Positions 23,731 through 34,766 are shown, counted from the first letter of the stretch. The stretch is 64,000 bases of DNA from Silene conica (GCA_029255685.2 CM055315.2:45861705-45925704); one strand, 5' to 3'. The notes: generated by a model from the sequence alone, not told the origin. A program made the numbers and translations.

Positions 23731-24405
23731 GGATCCAGGTCTGGGCATGAAGGTCTACTAGTTTCTGCACCCTTATTCCCTGTCAAAACAGCCTTGAATG
23801 ATGGGCTTCCTGGCTATATTGGAGTGAAGTTGAGTGGCATACCAAATCGAGGTTCTGCCTGTGGCTCCTGCTGCTGTTCAGTGGTTGGGATAACATCCAT
23901 AGACTCTATAGCAGGCTATTCTATAGATATAGGCTGGCTACTTGGTAATTCTTTTCTTTTCCATACTTTCTTAGTAACTGCAGGGTGTTGCCCCCTAAAT
24001 CCTTTACTTTTCTTACACATTTGAGCAGTGTGCCCTATACCCTGACATTCTTGGCATCTGTGAGGAATCCATTCATACTCAACCATGATATCAAGTATTG
24101 CACCTTTTTCATCCTTAACACGAACCTTATTTGGCAACTACTGATCTACTTGTACCTCAACCAGTACCCTGGCAAACCCAAGTCTGGTTTTTGCCTCTAT
24201 CGTAGGATATTTCCTTAGAAATTTCCCTACCTTTTGTGCTATTTTAGGAATAATGGCACCCCAAAACTTCAAAGGTAACTTATGTAGTCTCATCCACGTA
24301 GGAACTGTTTTCACATCCTCTTTTTCTAGGTCAACTTCCGGCAGCCATCTCTTAATGATAACAGGTTTGCTATCAAACATATGGATGCCTGCCTCTAGAA
24401 CAGCT
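23727..24405 (-). pseudogene. LINE ORF1, C-terminal part (DUF4283 end and zinc knuckle)
   Basis: Continuation of ORF1 from 38266. It holds the second half of the DUF4283 RNA-binding domain (IKRWLPEVDLEKED, VPTWMRLHKLPLKFWG, LGFARVLVEV) and a CCHC zinc knuckle (CQECQGIGHTAQMC, C-x2-C-x4-H-x4-C), as usual for plant L1 ORF1, which binds the LINE RNA. The frame has three in-frame TAG codons where related proteins would have Gln. It ends at TGA, overlapping the ORF2 start. With the N-terminal piece it makes 401 codons including the stop. Confidence 0.85.
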
Positions 24406-25984
24406 TGATGCGTGTCTATTTTATGATGTTTTTCATCTATTTTTACACGCATTTGGTCGCTCATTTACTATGTTTTAGCCTTTATTTCCCAACAATCGTG
24501 TACTTTCGTATTTTTATGCACTTTTGCAGATTTATGCGGAAAAGGGGCGATTTAGCACCAAATTCATATTCTCGAGTCTTTTGCATAATTAAGGAACAAT
24601 GGAAAGTCAACTGGAATCTTTATTTAAGTACCAAAGGTCAAAGCTAGAAGAAAACCGAAATATTCTTTGCGGAAGCGGTCGACCGACCAACTATACGGGT
24701 CGGCCGACCAGGCCTAATTTTATAAAAAGTCCAGAATCTGAAGAAAAGCCCAGAATTTGCTAAGCCCGTGAAAAGAGGTCGACCGACCCACCAAAGTGGT
24801 CGACCGACCTCAGCGAAGCCCAGGAACAGTTTTCGGAAAGTATTTAGGAGTAGGTTTCTTTAGGAAACTCTAATTTTGAAGCCCTATATAAGCTAATCTT
24901 GTAATTAGGGTTAGGGATCGAAGTTTAGTATCAATTCAATAATTCATATTCATACTGTTTTGATAGATTCAATCATTCAGTTTATATTCAGTTCTTTAGT
25001 TTATTTGTAATCTTTCAATAATTCTCAAGCAATCATCAATAAAGTTTGTTCCTTTCTGCCTTAATCCCAATTCTGGTAATTACTCTTTTAATCTAGCTTT
25101 ATTATTATTCTTATTCTTATTACATTCGTTTAAGTCAGAATCTCAAGCTTTGTTAATTCTTGCATGCTTAGATTATTAATTACTATGTTTACCATGTTTA
25201 TTCCCGTTTTTATAATCGTCTTAATAGCCATGAGTAGCTAAATTTCATATGTTAGGATGTACGGGATGAATATGCGTAGGTAGTAGAAATTCCGAGACCG
25301 AATTGAAGCAGAGCCGCGGTCGGCCGACTCAAATAGTGGGTCGGTCGACCGAGGCAGTGGTCGGCCGACTGGAATAGCTGGTCGGTCGATCACTCGCGCA
25401 TGAATCTTGTTTCGTATTTTCTTGTTGACTATAATATCCTATAATGAGACTGAAAGGAGACTTGTAGGACGTTAGTAATGACCTACCCAAGATTGAGAGA
25501 TACGGGAAGGGCATTGGTTTACACCTTAAGACGACTAGGTTACTTAAGACTGAAAGGTATGTAACCTAGGATTTAGGAATCACCCTTATTGTTGACACCC
25601 AATAATTGTGAGACCTAGGAACTAATAGCATAGGCCGAAAGGAGCTATTAGGTATCATAGACCGAAAAGGATATGTTACACCCCTTACGCGACTGCAATA
25701 CATGTTGACCTTAGGATTTATATTATCTTAGCTATTTATTACCCGAACATCCTAGCATCCTTTTTATTATATTTTCTTCTCATCTTTTATTTCTTGTTTT
25801 ATTTCAATCTTTGCTTAGACTTAGTAATCAACAATCCAAAACCCCCAAATTTGTTACCTTTAAACATTAACACCAAACAATAAACATTCCCCACCTCTCT
25901 GTGGTTCGACCCTGACTTTCACTATCTATTGTTAAAGTTAGGAATTATAAATTTTATCTTTGGTACCCTCAACGACGGGCATCA
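24406..25984 (+). mobile_element. 5' LTR of gag-protease element copy 1
   Basis: 1,579 bp. It holds eight copies of the GGTCG-RY-CGACC motif: pairs at 24677/24698 and 24777/24798, and a quartet at 25318/25339/25359/25380. The TATA box TATATAAG at 24885-24892 makes the second pair part of the proximal promoter. Confidence 0.9.
24885..24892 (+). promoter_or_regulatory. LTR promoter TATA box
   Basis: TATATAAG in the 5' LTR, about 75 bp downstream of the second pair of 12-bp motifs. The same box is at 37161 (3' LTR of this copy) and at 43978 and 59574 in copy 2. Transcription would start about 30 bp downstream; this is inferred. Confidence 0.6.
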
Positions 25985-25989
25985 AATTT

Positions 25990-26007
25990 TGGCGCCGTTG
26001 CCGGGGA
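25990..26007 (+). promoter_or_regulatory. primer binding site, tRNA-Asp
   Basis: TGGCGCCGTTGCCGGGGA, six bases after the LTR end, is complementary to the 3' end of plant tRNA-Asp(GTC) including CCA. This primer is usual for Athila/Tat-group gypsy elements. The same site is at 54065-54082 in copy 2. Confidence 0.9.
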
Positions 26008-26106
26008 GGTGACGCCAGTGTTTATTGTTTTTGTTTTTGTTTCTTTTTGTTTAAGGAACTTTTTGTTCCTTAAACCTTCTCACCATTTTCTTGTAGTTTC
26101 TATCTT

Positions 26107-28985
26107 ATGCGCAGGTCAGTTCAAGGAGAACTCCTACCACTTGACCACGAGCTTGAGAGGACTCTTAGAGAAAGGAGAAAGCAACTTCTAGCAAATAAGG
26201 AAGGAGGATCACCATCTTCCTTATTTCAAGAAGACTTATTTGAACAACCATCATTACCATCTTCACCAAAAACACCACCTTCACAACCAAATTCACCCAA
26301 CAATCCACTTTCACCAAGAACACCACCTTTTACCTACTTTCCAGTTTTTCCGAAAGAAGAAGAAAACATGACAGAGGAAGCTACTATTGCCAGTCACTCC
26401 ATGCCTCAGGCAAAGGACCTATACAAAGGGTTCACTTTACCTGCAGGTACTGGGAAGCCATTCGAGGCCAAGCCTGCCTATATTACTATGGTTGAAAGAA
26501 ACCAATTTGGAGGCTCGGCCAATGAGGATGCTGCAAAGCATATTGAAATCTTCACATATTACATATGCTCTATTACACCCCAGAAGGAGTGACGCAGGAC
26601 CAGATTAAACAGACCATGTTTATCTTCTCTCTTAGGGACGCTGCGAGAGAGTGGTACAGAGACTTGGACCGCACTGCTGAGGGAGTCACAGATTGGAACA
26701 CCCTAGCCTTAGCATTCTACATGAAATACTATTCTGCATCAAAAACTAATGCTTTAAGGGCGCAGATTACAAATTTCTAGCAAGGCCCCAATGAGGACTT
26801 TAGTGATGAGGCGTGGGACAGGTTCAAGAGACTTGTTCGATACATACCACATCACGGATTCGAACAATGGTTTCTTTGTAACCAGTTCTACAATGGCCTC
26901 TATGATGACAACAGGGCTTATCTAGATGCTGCAGCTAATGGGAGATTCCAAGATAATTCAGGAGAGACTAAGGGTCTCAAATTGATAGAAGATGTTGCTG
27001 TACACCGTGCTGAGCATGGAACTTCCAGAGGAAATCAAAGGAAGTCCGAATACAACCTAGCAGCTATTGAGGCCTTGACGGCCAAGTTGGAAAAATTAGA
27101 GGCTGGAGGGAAATTCGATCTAGGAAGTGGAAGCAAGGGAGGAATTTATCAAGTAAATGCCGTTCAGGACGGACCCTTCGCTTGTGAGAGGTGCGGTGGA
27201 GAAGGGCACGTGTCAAAATTCTGTACTTCATCCAATGAAACATGTGCCGCTTTTCAACACTATCGTAGGAACAATTTCTATGACCCGAATAATAATAATG
27301 TCCATCCCAACCTGAGGTGGACAAGCCAGAATGTTCTAAACCCACAACATATGCAACCTCAGCAAAATTCCACATATATCCCCCCACATAAGCAAGGTTT
27401 TCAAAAACCACCCTTCAACCCTCAACCACCTTCAAATCCACCACCCAACACCGACACTCTTATCCAAAATCTTATCGGGTTGGTTCAGAAGGAATCTCAG
27501 GCTAGAGAGGCAGGGATGAAGATGTTAGAGTCTCAAATTGCTCAAATCGCGGGCAAGAATGATACTAGGGCTCCGGGTCAACTTCCGACCAAAACGGACC
27601 AGAAAAAAGAGACTCTAAACAACATATCCCTACGAAGTGGAGCTAAAGTGGGGAGAGAGAACGAAAAACAGCCGAGTAGCAGTGAAGACGGTCGACCGAC
27701 CGAAGATCCAGGTCGACCGACCACAGAGCAGAATCCGAAAAATTCCGCTGAACAGGAGAGTGGTCGACCGACCGAAGAAGATGGTCGACCGACCGCAGAG
27801 GCAGAACCAGAAGCCCCTTTTCGTCCAGAATTGCCAAATAACTTAAGGGATTTTCTTTTCCGGGGTGACAAGACCCCTAGGTTTCTGAAAAGGGCTGCAA
27901 ATACTGAGTCCTCAGCCGCTCCTTTCCCAGAAAGACTCGTACCTTCGAAGGATCAGGTATCTTTTGACAAATTCAAGGATGTGATTCGTTCATTAAATGT
28001 TCAAGTCCCGTTTCTAGAATTAGTTCAACAAGTTCCTTCCTATCTTAAATTTATGAGACAGCTTTTGTCAAGGAAGAGGTCTCTAGAAAAGGTTGAGTCG
28101 GTGGCCCTCACTGAAGAGTCATCTAGTTTTTTGTCACATGTCATTGCCCCTCACAAATTAGAGGACCCTGGTAGTTTTTCTGTCCCCTGCAATATAGGGA
28201 CCTTCCCAGTTAAGAAGGCTTTATGCGACTTAGGTGCCAGTATAAGTGTCATGCCCCTAAGCGTTGCCTTAAAATTAGGAATGACCGAATTTGCAGTAAC
28301 CAGTATGACAGTCCAGATGGCAGATCGTACATCTATGGAACCTATAGGGGTGTTGGAAAACATCCCTGTGCGTATTGACAGGTTTTTCTTCCCAGTTGAC
28401 TTTGTAGTTTTGGACATCCCAGAGGATGCCCATATACCTATTATACTAGGAAGACCTTTCCTCCACACTGCAGGAGCCATTATAGATGTAGGTTCTGGGA
28501 CTTTGACCTTCAAAGTAGGAAAGCATTCTATTATATATGGCCTATCTTATAGGAAGAAGGATGCTATGACCCCCATCACATGTAATGCTATCACTTCTGA
28601 AAAGAAGTATGAGGTCATCACTACTTCTCCTACTTTATTGCCTATTCCTGCATCTGTTTTTACACCTCCGGCCCAGATTGGGAGCAATATGGAGGACACT
28701 TCTATTGTGACTAGTGCAGGAATTGGTTTGGGGAAACCCAAAGTGAAAGAAGTCATAGTCCAGAGAGGAGGAATGGGATGCTTAAGCTATAAAGAAGATG
28801 AAGACCCGGACGTCGTGGATCAGGAAGAGAAGAAAAAAAGGAGGCAAGCTCAAGAGGAGAGACCGTCGCATATGCTTTGCGACGGTGGAAAGAAGATGTG
28901 TTTTGCTACTCAAGCAAACACCGTGGAGACTACGGCATGTCGTCAAAAGCTGTGGTCGGATATTTTCCGCATCTTTAGCGGATAG
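26107..28985 (+). pseudogene. gag-protease coding region, gypsy copy 1, broken
   Basis: The coding region of this element, broken (about three breaks). In order: an N-terminal gag start with LLPLDHELERTLRERR, a Pro/Ser-rich linker, the retrotransposon-gag capsid domain (QTMFIFSLRDAAREWYRDL), a CCHC knuckle (CERCGGEGHVSKFC), a Pro-rich spacer with four in-frame GRPT repeats encoded by the 12-bp DNA motif, and a retropepsin-like protease (active-site DLGAS, and ILGRPFLHTAGAIIDV). It stops soon after the protease. Capsid and protease type fit the Athila/Tat side of gypsy. No RT, RNase H or integrase follows. Confidence 0.88.
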
Positions 28986-31017
28986 TTTTTTTTAAGTTTC
29001 AGTTTTTAAGACAATTTACTTTTTGTTGTGTGAGACTTTTTAATTTGGTTTGCTCGTAGTTTTAGAACTTTATGCTTGCGTAGTTAAGACTTTAAGACTT
29101 GTTTCTGGAATCTCGCGCATTTGCGGGCACATATTTAATGCTTTTTCAGGTTTTTACGAAGAAACGAAGACCGCTGGGACACCAGTCGGTCGACCTAGTC
29201 GCCGTATCGCTAAATTCCTGTAATCTGCAGGAAGGTCGGTCGACCTGTTCTTTTGGTCGGTCGACCTACCCGTCCGTCACAGTCAGTTAGTTTCTTCCTC
29301 GGAGTTCGTGCAACCGTTCTTTGGTACTTGAGTGGCATTGCTAGCCACCAAAACCTCCCTGCTTACGCTGGTTTGGGGAGGTTTTTCTCATACGCTTACC
29401 AATCCAGTGAGTTCTTTCCAGTTTTTCCTTAGTTTTATTTATTCGCATCTTTTCTTTAATTTTCTGAATCCTTTACTTAGGCTAATGCACAATGGGGACA
29501 TTGTGCGGGTTGGTTTGGGGAATGGTTTCGTGTTACATGCATTGCATTTTGTCACACGTTTATTGCATTTCTGTCTTGCATTGTTCTTTTCTTTATTTTC
29601 CTTATATATACAAAAAATCCAAAAAAATGAAAAAATTAGAAAAAAATGCACGTTTATTTTAGCATATAGGTCGAGTCGGAACGAGAATATTTCAAGGATG
29701 ATTTAGCTATCTTACATGTTTATGCCTTTTCCTTGCCTTGCCAACTTGTTTTAGTATGAGAGTCTTTTGCATATCTACGAGTTTTTGTCAATTTGTATGT
29801 CTTGAGACTTGACTTATACCTTGGCAACCTACTATACATTCTGAGTTTTAGAGCCTTATTCCTGGTTTCATTTTTAAACCAGTTGTCTAGGATATGAGTA
29901 GTACTCCCCTTGGAACATGTTACATCAATATGCATAAACATGAACTTGAATTGTTATATACTTGTTTTACTATCTCGTTTTGTGAGTCTTGATACGTGCA
30001 TTTTGGATCCCTTTTCTCATATTTACCCATAAGCTTCACATAGCCAAAATTACCTTTTTATTCCCCCAAAACTACATCCCATATTTAGCCTACCCTTCCA
30101 AGCTAGTAGTTGTGGTCTTTGGTTTAACTTTTGAGGCATCTTGGTTTATTTGTTATCATGAGCAAAAAAAAGAGAAAAGAAAGAAGGAAAGCAAGAAAAG
30201 AAAGAAAAGAAAAAGAACAAAAAAATTCAGAAGAAAAGAAAGAAAGAAAAGAAAAAGAACAGAAACATTTAGAAAAAGAAAAAAAAAAAAAAAAGAAACG
30301 AAAAAAAAAAACAAAAAGCACAGAAAGTCAGTCGACCGACCGCCTCTATAGGTCGGTCGACCACCTGACAGCATCAGAATGCAAATTTCGTTCTAAAATC
30401 CTTTTCTTTTATTTGTTATCACTCTCGTACTTCATTCAAAAATATTGGGGAGTCCTTTCTTATATTTAATGTGAGAGTTGTGCTACAAAAGAGCACTTTC
30501 TTAATATCAAAAAGTTAAGAATTATGTTGTTGGGAAACGGTTTTACTAGCTTGGCTACTAACCCCACATATCCAAAAACATCTTAACTACTTTTTACCTT
30601 TCACCTCACATATCCTTCATTACCTCAATTGCATGTATCCAAGTCACTTAATGAGTTTGTTTATACATAGTTGTGGAATTCTTGTTCATGTTAGATTGCA
30701 GGCATGTTTTCATGGGTCGCAGTTAGGTGAGTGTCATTACAAAATTACTTCTTTCTATCTTTTACATATACTCACCCTTTGCTTCATGAGTGTCTCGAGC
30801 ATACCACGAGAGTCCATGGTATAAGTCTCTATAGTTTCCAGTTTGCAAGTCTGACGACCTTATAACTCGTTTGCATGATTTGAATACTTTCTCATTTTAT
30901 ACTTGGCATTGGTCTAGGCTAACATGTAAATTTCGCTCTGAGATTGAAATCGTTCCATTAGTTAAGATCGAGTCTATTTCTTGCTTGAGGGCAAGCAAGG
31001 GTTTGGTTTGGGGAATT
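28986..31017 (+). mobile_element. 3' noncoding region of gag-protease element copy 1
   Basis: About 2 kb with no gene. It holds three copies of the 12-bp motif (29184, 29234, 29255), an inverted repeat AAAACCTCCC/GGGAGGTTTT (29350-29385), an internal stem-loop plus purine tract like the real 3' end (29487-29522), a purine-only tract (about 30160-30328) followed by a motif pair (30330/30351), and the true 3'-end stem-loop (30980-30999) and polypurine tract. The Lys/Arg-rich frame over the purine tract is a composition artefact. Confidence 0.8.
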
Positions 31018-31370
31018 TGATGCGTGTCTATTTTATGATGTTTTTCATCTATTTTTACACGCATTTGGTCGCTCATTTACTATGTTTTAGCCTTTATTTC
31101 CCAACAATCGTGTACTTTCGTATTTTTATGCACTTTTGCAGATTTATGCGGAAAAGGGGCGATTTAGCACCAAATTCATGTTCTCGAGTCTTTTGCATAA
31201 TTAAGGAACAATGGAAAGTCAACTGGAATCTTTATTTAAGTACCAAAGGTCAAAGATAGAAGAAAACCGAAAGATTCTTTGCGGAAGCGGTCGACCGACC
31301 AACTATACGGGTCGGCCGACCAGGCCTAATTTTATAAAAAGTCCAGAATCTGAAGAAAACCCCAGAATTT
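31018..31370 (+). mobile_element. 3' LTR of copy 1, left piece
   Basis: First 353 bp of the 3' LTR, up to the CACTA insertion. Contains the motif pair at 31289/31310. Together with 37035-38260 it makes 1,579 bp, the exact length of the 5' LTR. Confidence 0.9.
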
Positions 31371-31390
31371 CACTACTACAAAAAGGGGAA

Positions 31391-31830
31391 ACGAGGACGG
31401 TTGAAAACCGTCCTAAAACCTGAAAGCAACCGTCTTAAATTCCCCCGTCCTCGTTGCCTAAGAGGAAGGTTGAAAAAAAGTCAAACCGTCCTCTTTGTAT
31501 ATATCAAAGAGGACGGTTGCAATTAAAACCGTCTTCTTTGTATACATCAAAGAGGACGGTTGCATATAGAACCGTCTTCTTTGATATATATGAAAGAGGA
31601 CGGTTGCATTTAGAACCGTCTTCTTTGATATTTTTAAGGAGGACGGTTGGAGTTTTGAACCGTCTTGTTTTGAACATGCTCACATAATTTTAAAAGGTGA
31701 ATTTAGGACGGTTATGAACAAAACCGTCCTGTATAGCCAATTTTTTGGGCGCCAATTTAAAACATTATCGCAAGCCATTTCAAATGCTCGCACAATTACC
31801 GCAAGCCATTTAAAACCGTCCGGTATAGCC
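31391..31830. repeat. CACTA left subterminal repeats
   Basis: More than ten copies of AGGACGGTT or AACCGTCCT/AACCGTCTT, mostly as facing pairs 20-45 bp apart, so that each pair could form a hairpin. Such repeats are the usual binding sites of the CACTA TNPA-type protein. The right array is at 36775-37010. Confidence 0.85.
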
Positions 31831-32126
31831 AATTAACGCGCAGTAGTCACATACCCCCACATGGCAGCAATGAGACAACAACAACACAGTACCAAACGAC
31901 TATACAAACCACAAGCACATACCCGCTACCAATTAACTCAACCGTTATCATATATCGAACAAAAGAACGAATTTTTGACAACAATGTTGTTTCATTAACT
32001 TAAATATATCATCTACTACATTTTGGAAAAAACAATAAGTTTGTTTCTATAAAATACGAACTATAATATAAGTTCAACACAACTTACAAAATTTGAAGCT
32101 ATCTAGATAGAATTCGTTGGTATACT

Positions 32127-32240
32127 TTAAACGTTGCCTTCAAATACTTGCGTCGTAAACTGCAATACATATGTTACCCAAATGTCTCGCACCTCGTCAA
32201 TTTGATCAACTGAGTATGTCTTTGGTTCTTTAAACATGAA
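32127..32240 (-). pseudogene. last exon of the CACTA-borne Ulp1-like gene
   Basis: A 38-codon exon with an AG acceptor (32242-32241) and a TAA stop at 32127. It encodes EPKTYSVDQIDEVRDIWVTY, which resembles the tail after the catalytic domain in transposon-borne Ulp1 proteins. It is in phase with the preceding exon. The family call for this exon alone is weak. Confidence 0.6.
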
Positions 32241-32345
32241 CTATGCATAGAAACAAAAGACACAATTACAATCATTTACACAAGGCGTGTAATTTATATA
32301 AATTAAGTAAATATTATTGCGGCCAAAAAACAATAAAACACGTAC

Positions 32346-32444
32346 ACTTGGCATAATATTAATATATCGTCCTCTAATGATCTCCAACATATATCGGCAG
32401 ACGTAATATCCACATAAGACGCTTCCAACGGGCTGCGTAGGACA
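32346..32444 (-). pseudogene. Ulp1-like cysteine peptidase exon with catalytic Cys
   Basis: A 33-codon exon (acceptor AG at 32446-32445, donor GT at 32345). It encodes CPTQPVGSVLCGYYVCRYM, the C-terminal motif of Ulp1/SENP-type peptidases: the oxyanion-hole Gln followed by the catalytic Cys of CGYYV. Many plant CACTA elements carry such genes, which are thought to act on SUMO or related conjugates. The His and Asp of the triad would lie in upstream exons that I do not find, so this is a remnant. Confidence 0.8.
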
Positions 32445-32568
32445 CTAAAATCGAAATCATGTGAATTTGACTACAACTTATAAACAAGAAAGTTACAACA
32501 ATAAAACATAAACTACTATATATAATTATTTAGGAGATAACAAGATTATTAGTTAGAACGAGAGATAC

Positions 32569-32641
32569 CTTTATTATTTTCCATTCAAACTCTTTTTGTT
32601 GACATTTCTCAGGATCCATAGAACTTATCTTCGTAATTGCC
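32569..32641 (-). pseudogene. upstream exon of the CACTA-borne Ulp1-like gene
   Basis: A short exon-like piece between an AG (32643-32642) and a GT donor (32568-32567). It ends EFEWKIIK, in phase with the Ulp1 exon at 32444, where a W-x-[KR] stretch commonly precedes the CPxQ motif. Earlier exons of the peptidase domain are not visible. Confidence 0.5.
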
Positions 32642-32780
32642 CTGTGTTAAATATATGTTATAGACGTCTAATTATAGTTATTTTACGAAATAAAGTAAAT
32701 GTAAATATACTTGATATTGAAATTTCTTAAATCATATATATGCTAAACTTCAATATTAATTGTATCTTTCAAAAATTTAC

Positions 32781-32948
32781 GAGGCTCTCGAGTTCCAAGT
32801 TAATTGGCTTTTCATCTATGAGAGCTTTTGATGCTAACATTAGGACTGATCGACCCCTCTTAGAACGCTTCTCTCTATTTGTTGTACCATCATCAGATTG
32901 CCCTGAGTTGTTTCCTCTGTTACTACTCTTTCTCTTTGGCGTTGTCAT
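32781..32948 (-). pseudogene. first exon-like piece of the CACTA gene
   Basis: Starts MTTPKRKSSNRG and runs 56 codons to a GT donor at 32780. It is basic and Ser/Asn-rich, with KRGRSVLMLASKALIDEKP resembling the start of the plant transposase Ptta/En/Spm domain. Its phase does not join cleanly to the next exon found, so the middle of the gene seems to have been deleted. The family call is tentative. Confidence 0.4.
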
Positions 32949-33520
32949 TGATCAACCTGCATATAAATAAGTTTTTAGAATTAGTATTCATAAATTACAA
33001 ATATATGGATTAGACAGGAAATCTCAGGTTAATCTAAAATGTTGATCATACTCAAATTATTAAAGTTTTTTCCAGTAAAAGAAACAATTACAAACCATCA
33101 GATTTTTCTAAACACAATATTGAAAAACAAATTATCATATTGAGTCGAAACAAAAAACAATTACGTACTCTGTAGCATTTCAAACTACACGTATTTGACG
33201 AGGTTAATAAAAAGTTAAAATCAACATTTCACACGTCTACTTGGAACTAGAGTCGATCTGAAATCTAATCGAATGACCCGTTTAACAGGTCTATGGTCAG
33301 TAATTTGACGAGATTACGAAGCTAAAGTCATAACTACTTTAAGTTAAAGTTGGCGACTTTGCAATAGAGGCTAACGACAAGAACATTCATATTAAAGTAT
33401 ACTAATTAAAGAACATGGTTTTCAAAGAGACTTGCAAAATGAGACGTTGTTAAGGTAACTTAATTGCAAATATAATTGGAAGCAAGTACGCGGTAACCTG
33501 CGATGAGTTGTGAACTTGTC

Positions 33521-33866
33521 ATCTACAATTACATTTCTCTGCTCTTTAAAAGGGACTTGACATAGTAACACAATAGTCAACCTTTAAATCTATATCTCTT
33601 ACTTGAGGCTGACAAATTGGACAAATCAAAAGTTCATAACAGCAGGCCAATGGTTGCTCACTCTAATGAAACAAAAGCAAATAAGAAAAGCAAGAGTAAA
33701 GGTAATGGAACACAGAACTTGGCAGACTTATCACAGCATATACATATAAATGTAATTCAGAAATAAATCACAAGCATAACAGGGTAACATACCGAAATGA
33801 GGGATTCCTTAAATACGGGTTTATAGCAGACTTCGACTTGAGCAAGTTTTTATACTACAATTGAAT
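33521..33866. repeat. direct repeat A in the CACTA element
   Basis: About 343 bp, from CTACAATTACATTTCTCTGC to CAATTGAATTC, repeated almost exactly at 36099-36441. The 2.2 kb between the two copies differs from the rest of the element. Confidence 0.85.
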
Positions 33867-34208
33867 TCTGGCCTCGAAACGACTCAAAAAGACGTATTAT
33901 CAGAATTAGAAGCGATGTTGTTCGACGACAACGACTGGGATGATGAGAACAATAACACTGATAATAATAATAATAATAATAATCAACAAGTTATTATTAA
34001 TGAAGATGCTCAAGAAGGGCAACCCTTAGAAGCAGCTGAGAAAAGTTCGTCTCTGCCATTATTACTGCCAAGCGGAGCAGCTCGAGAAGGTGACAATAAA
34101 TTTGATACAGATGAATTCGTAGAAGGAATGTCGCTGCCAAACGGAGCAGAAGAAATCACCCTCAACGGTTCATGGGCAGCATTCGGACAATATTTAATGG
34201 CTATCTAG
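33861..34208 (+). CDS. unassigned acidic open frame in the CACTA element
   Basis: A 115-residue frame that starts at the junction between direct repeat A and the intervening segment. It is very acidic, with an Asn run (encoded by an AAT/AAC repeat) and a C-terminal NGSWAAFGQYLMAI. I do not recognise it. It may be the end of a captured or transposon-specific gene whose upstream exons are missing; expression is unknown. Confidence 0.3.
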   Translation: MNSGLETTQKDVLSELEAMLFDDNDWDDENNNTDNNNNNNNQQVIINEDAQEGQPLEAAEKSSSLPLLLPSGAAREGDNKFDTDEFVEGMSLPNGAEEITLNGSWAAFGQYLMAI

Positions 34209-34766
34209 TTTTATTCGTTTTAAATGTTTAATTATCAAGAATATTTATGTAATAGTTAATGCGAAGTATTTTGCTCAAGTTACTTTATCATTCTTCATGT
34301 TGATTTAACTTAATTGTATATAGTTTATCAAAATTGTTATGAAGAAGAAACATACAGTTGATGATTCATGAACATATTCGTTACCTCGACACATACACGT
34401 AAATATATAACACCATCGTACAACACAGGAGTTTTATCTCGAAATCCAGAAGCGATCTACAAGAATATAGTGACCGAACCAATTAACCCCATAGCTATAA
34501 AAATCAAGCTTATAAGATTCATATTAGAACAGCCATTCTGGTGCAGAAACAAGAACATCCAACCAGTCTGTTACCCTGTTAACAAACAAGTAGCTGCAAT
34601 CTGAGCACCTAAGGGACTGTTGGTTACCTGATACTTCTCAAGAGTTTGCAAGCATATACTGTATCTGCGAGGCGGTTATAATCTCAAACGGTAAATAAAA
34701 GATGAGGAAACATGCTCTTGTAGAACCACTGGTACAACTTAACGAGGTTAAAGTCGAACACTTTAA

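Noticed and set aside
25990-26007. tRNA-like sequence
   Set aside because: Only 18 bases match the complement of a tRNA-Asp 3' end. It is a primer binding site, not a tRNA gene.
29350-29385. Rho-independent terminator
   Set aside because: The stem followed by T residues looks like one, but this is nuclear plant DNA. Treated as a possible RNA structure.
30131-30469. Lys/Glu/Arg-rich frame of 112 codons
   Set aside because: It comes from the purine-only tract and would appear in any purine-rich DNA.
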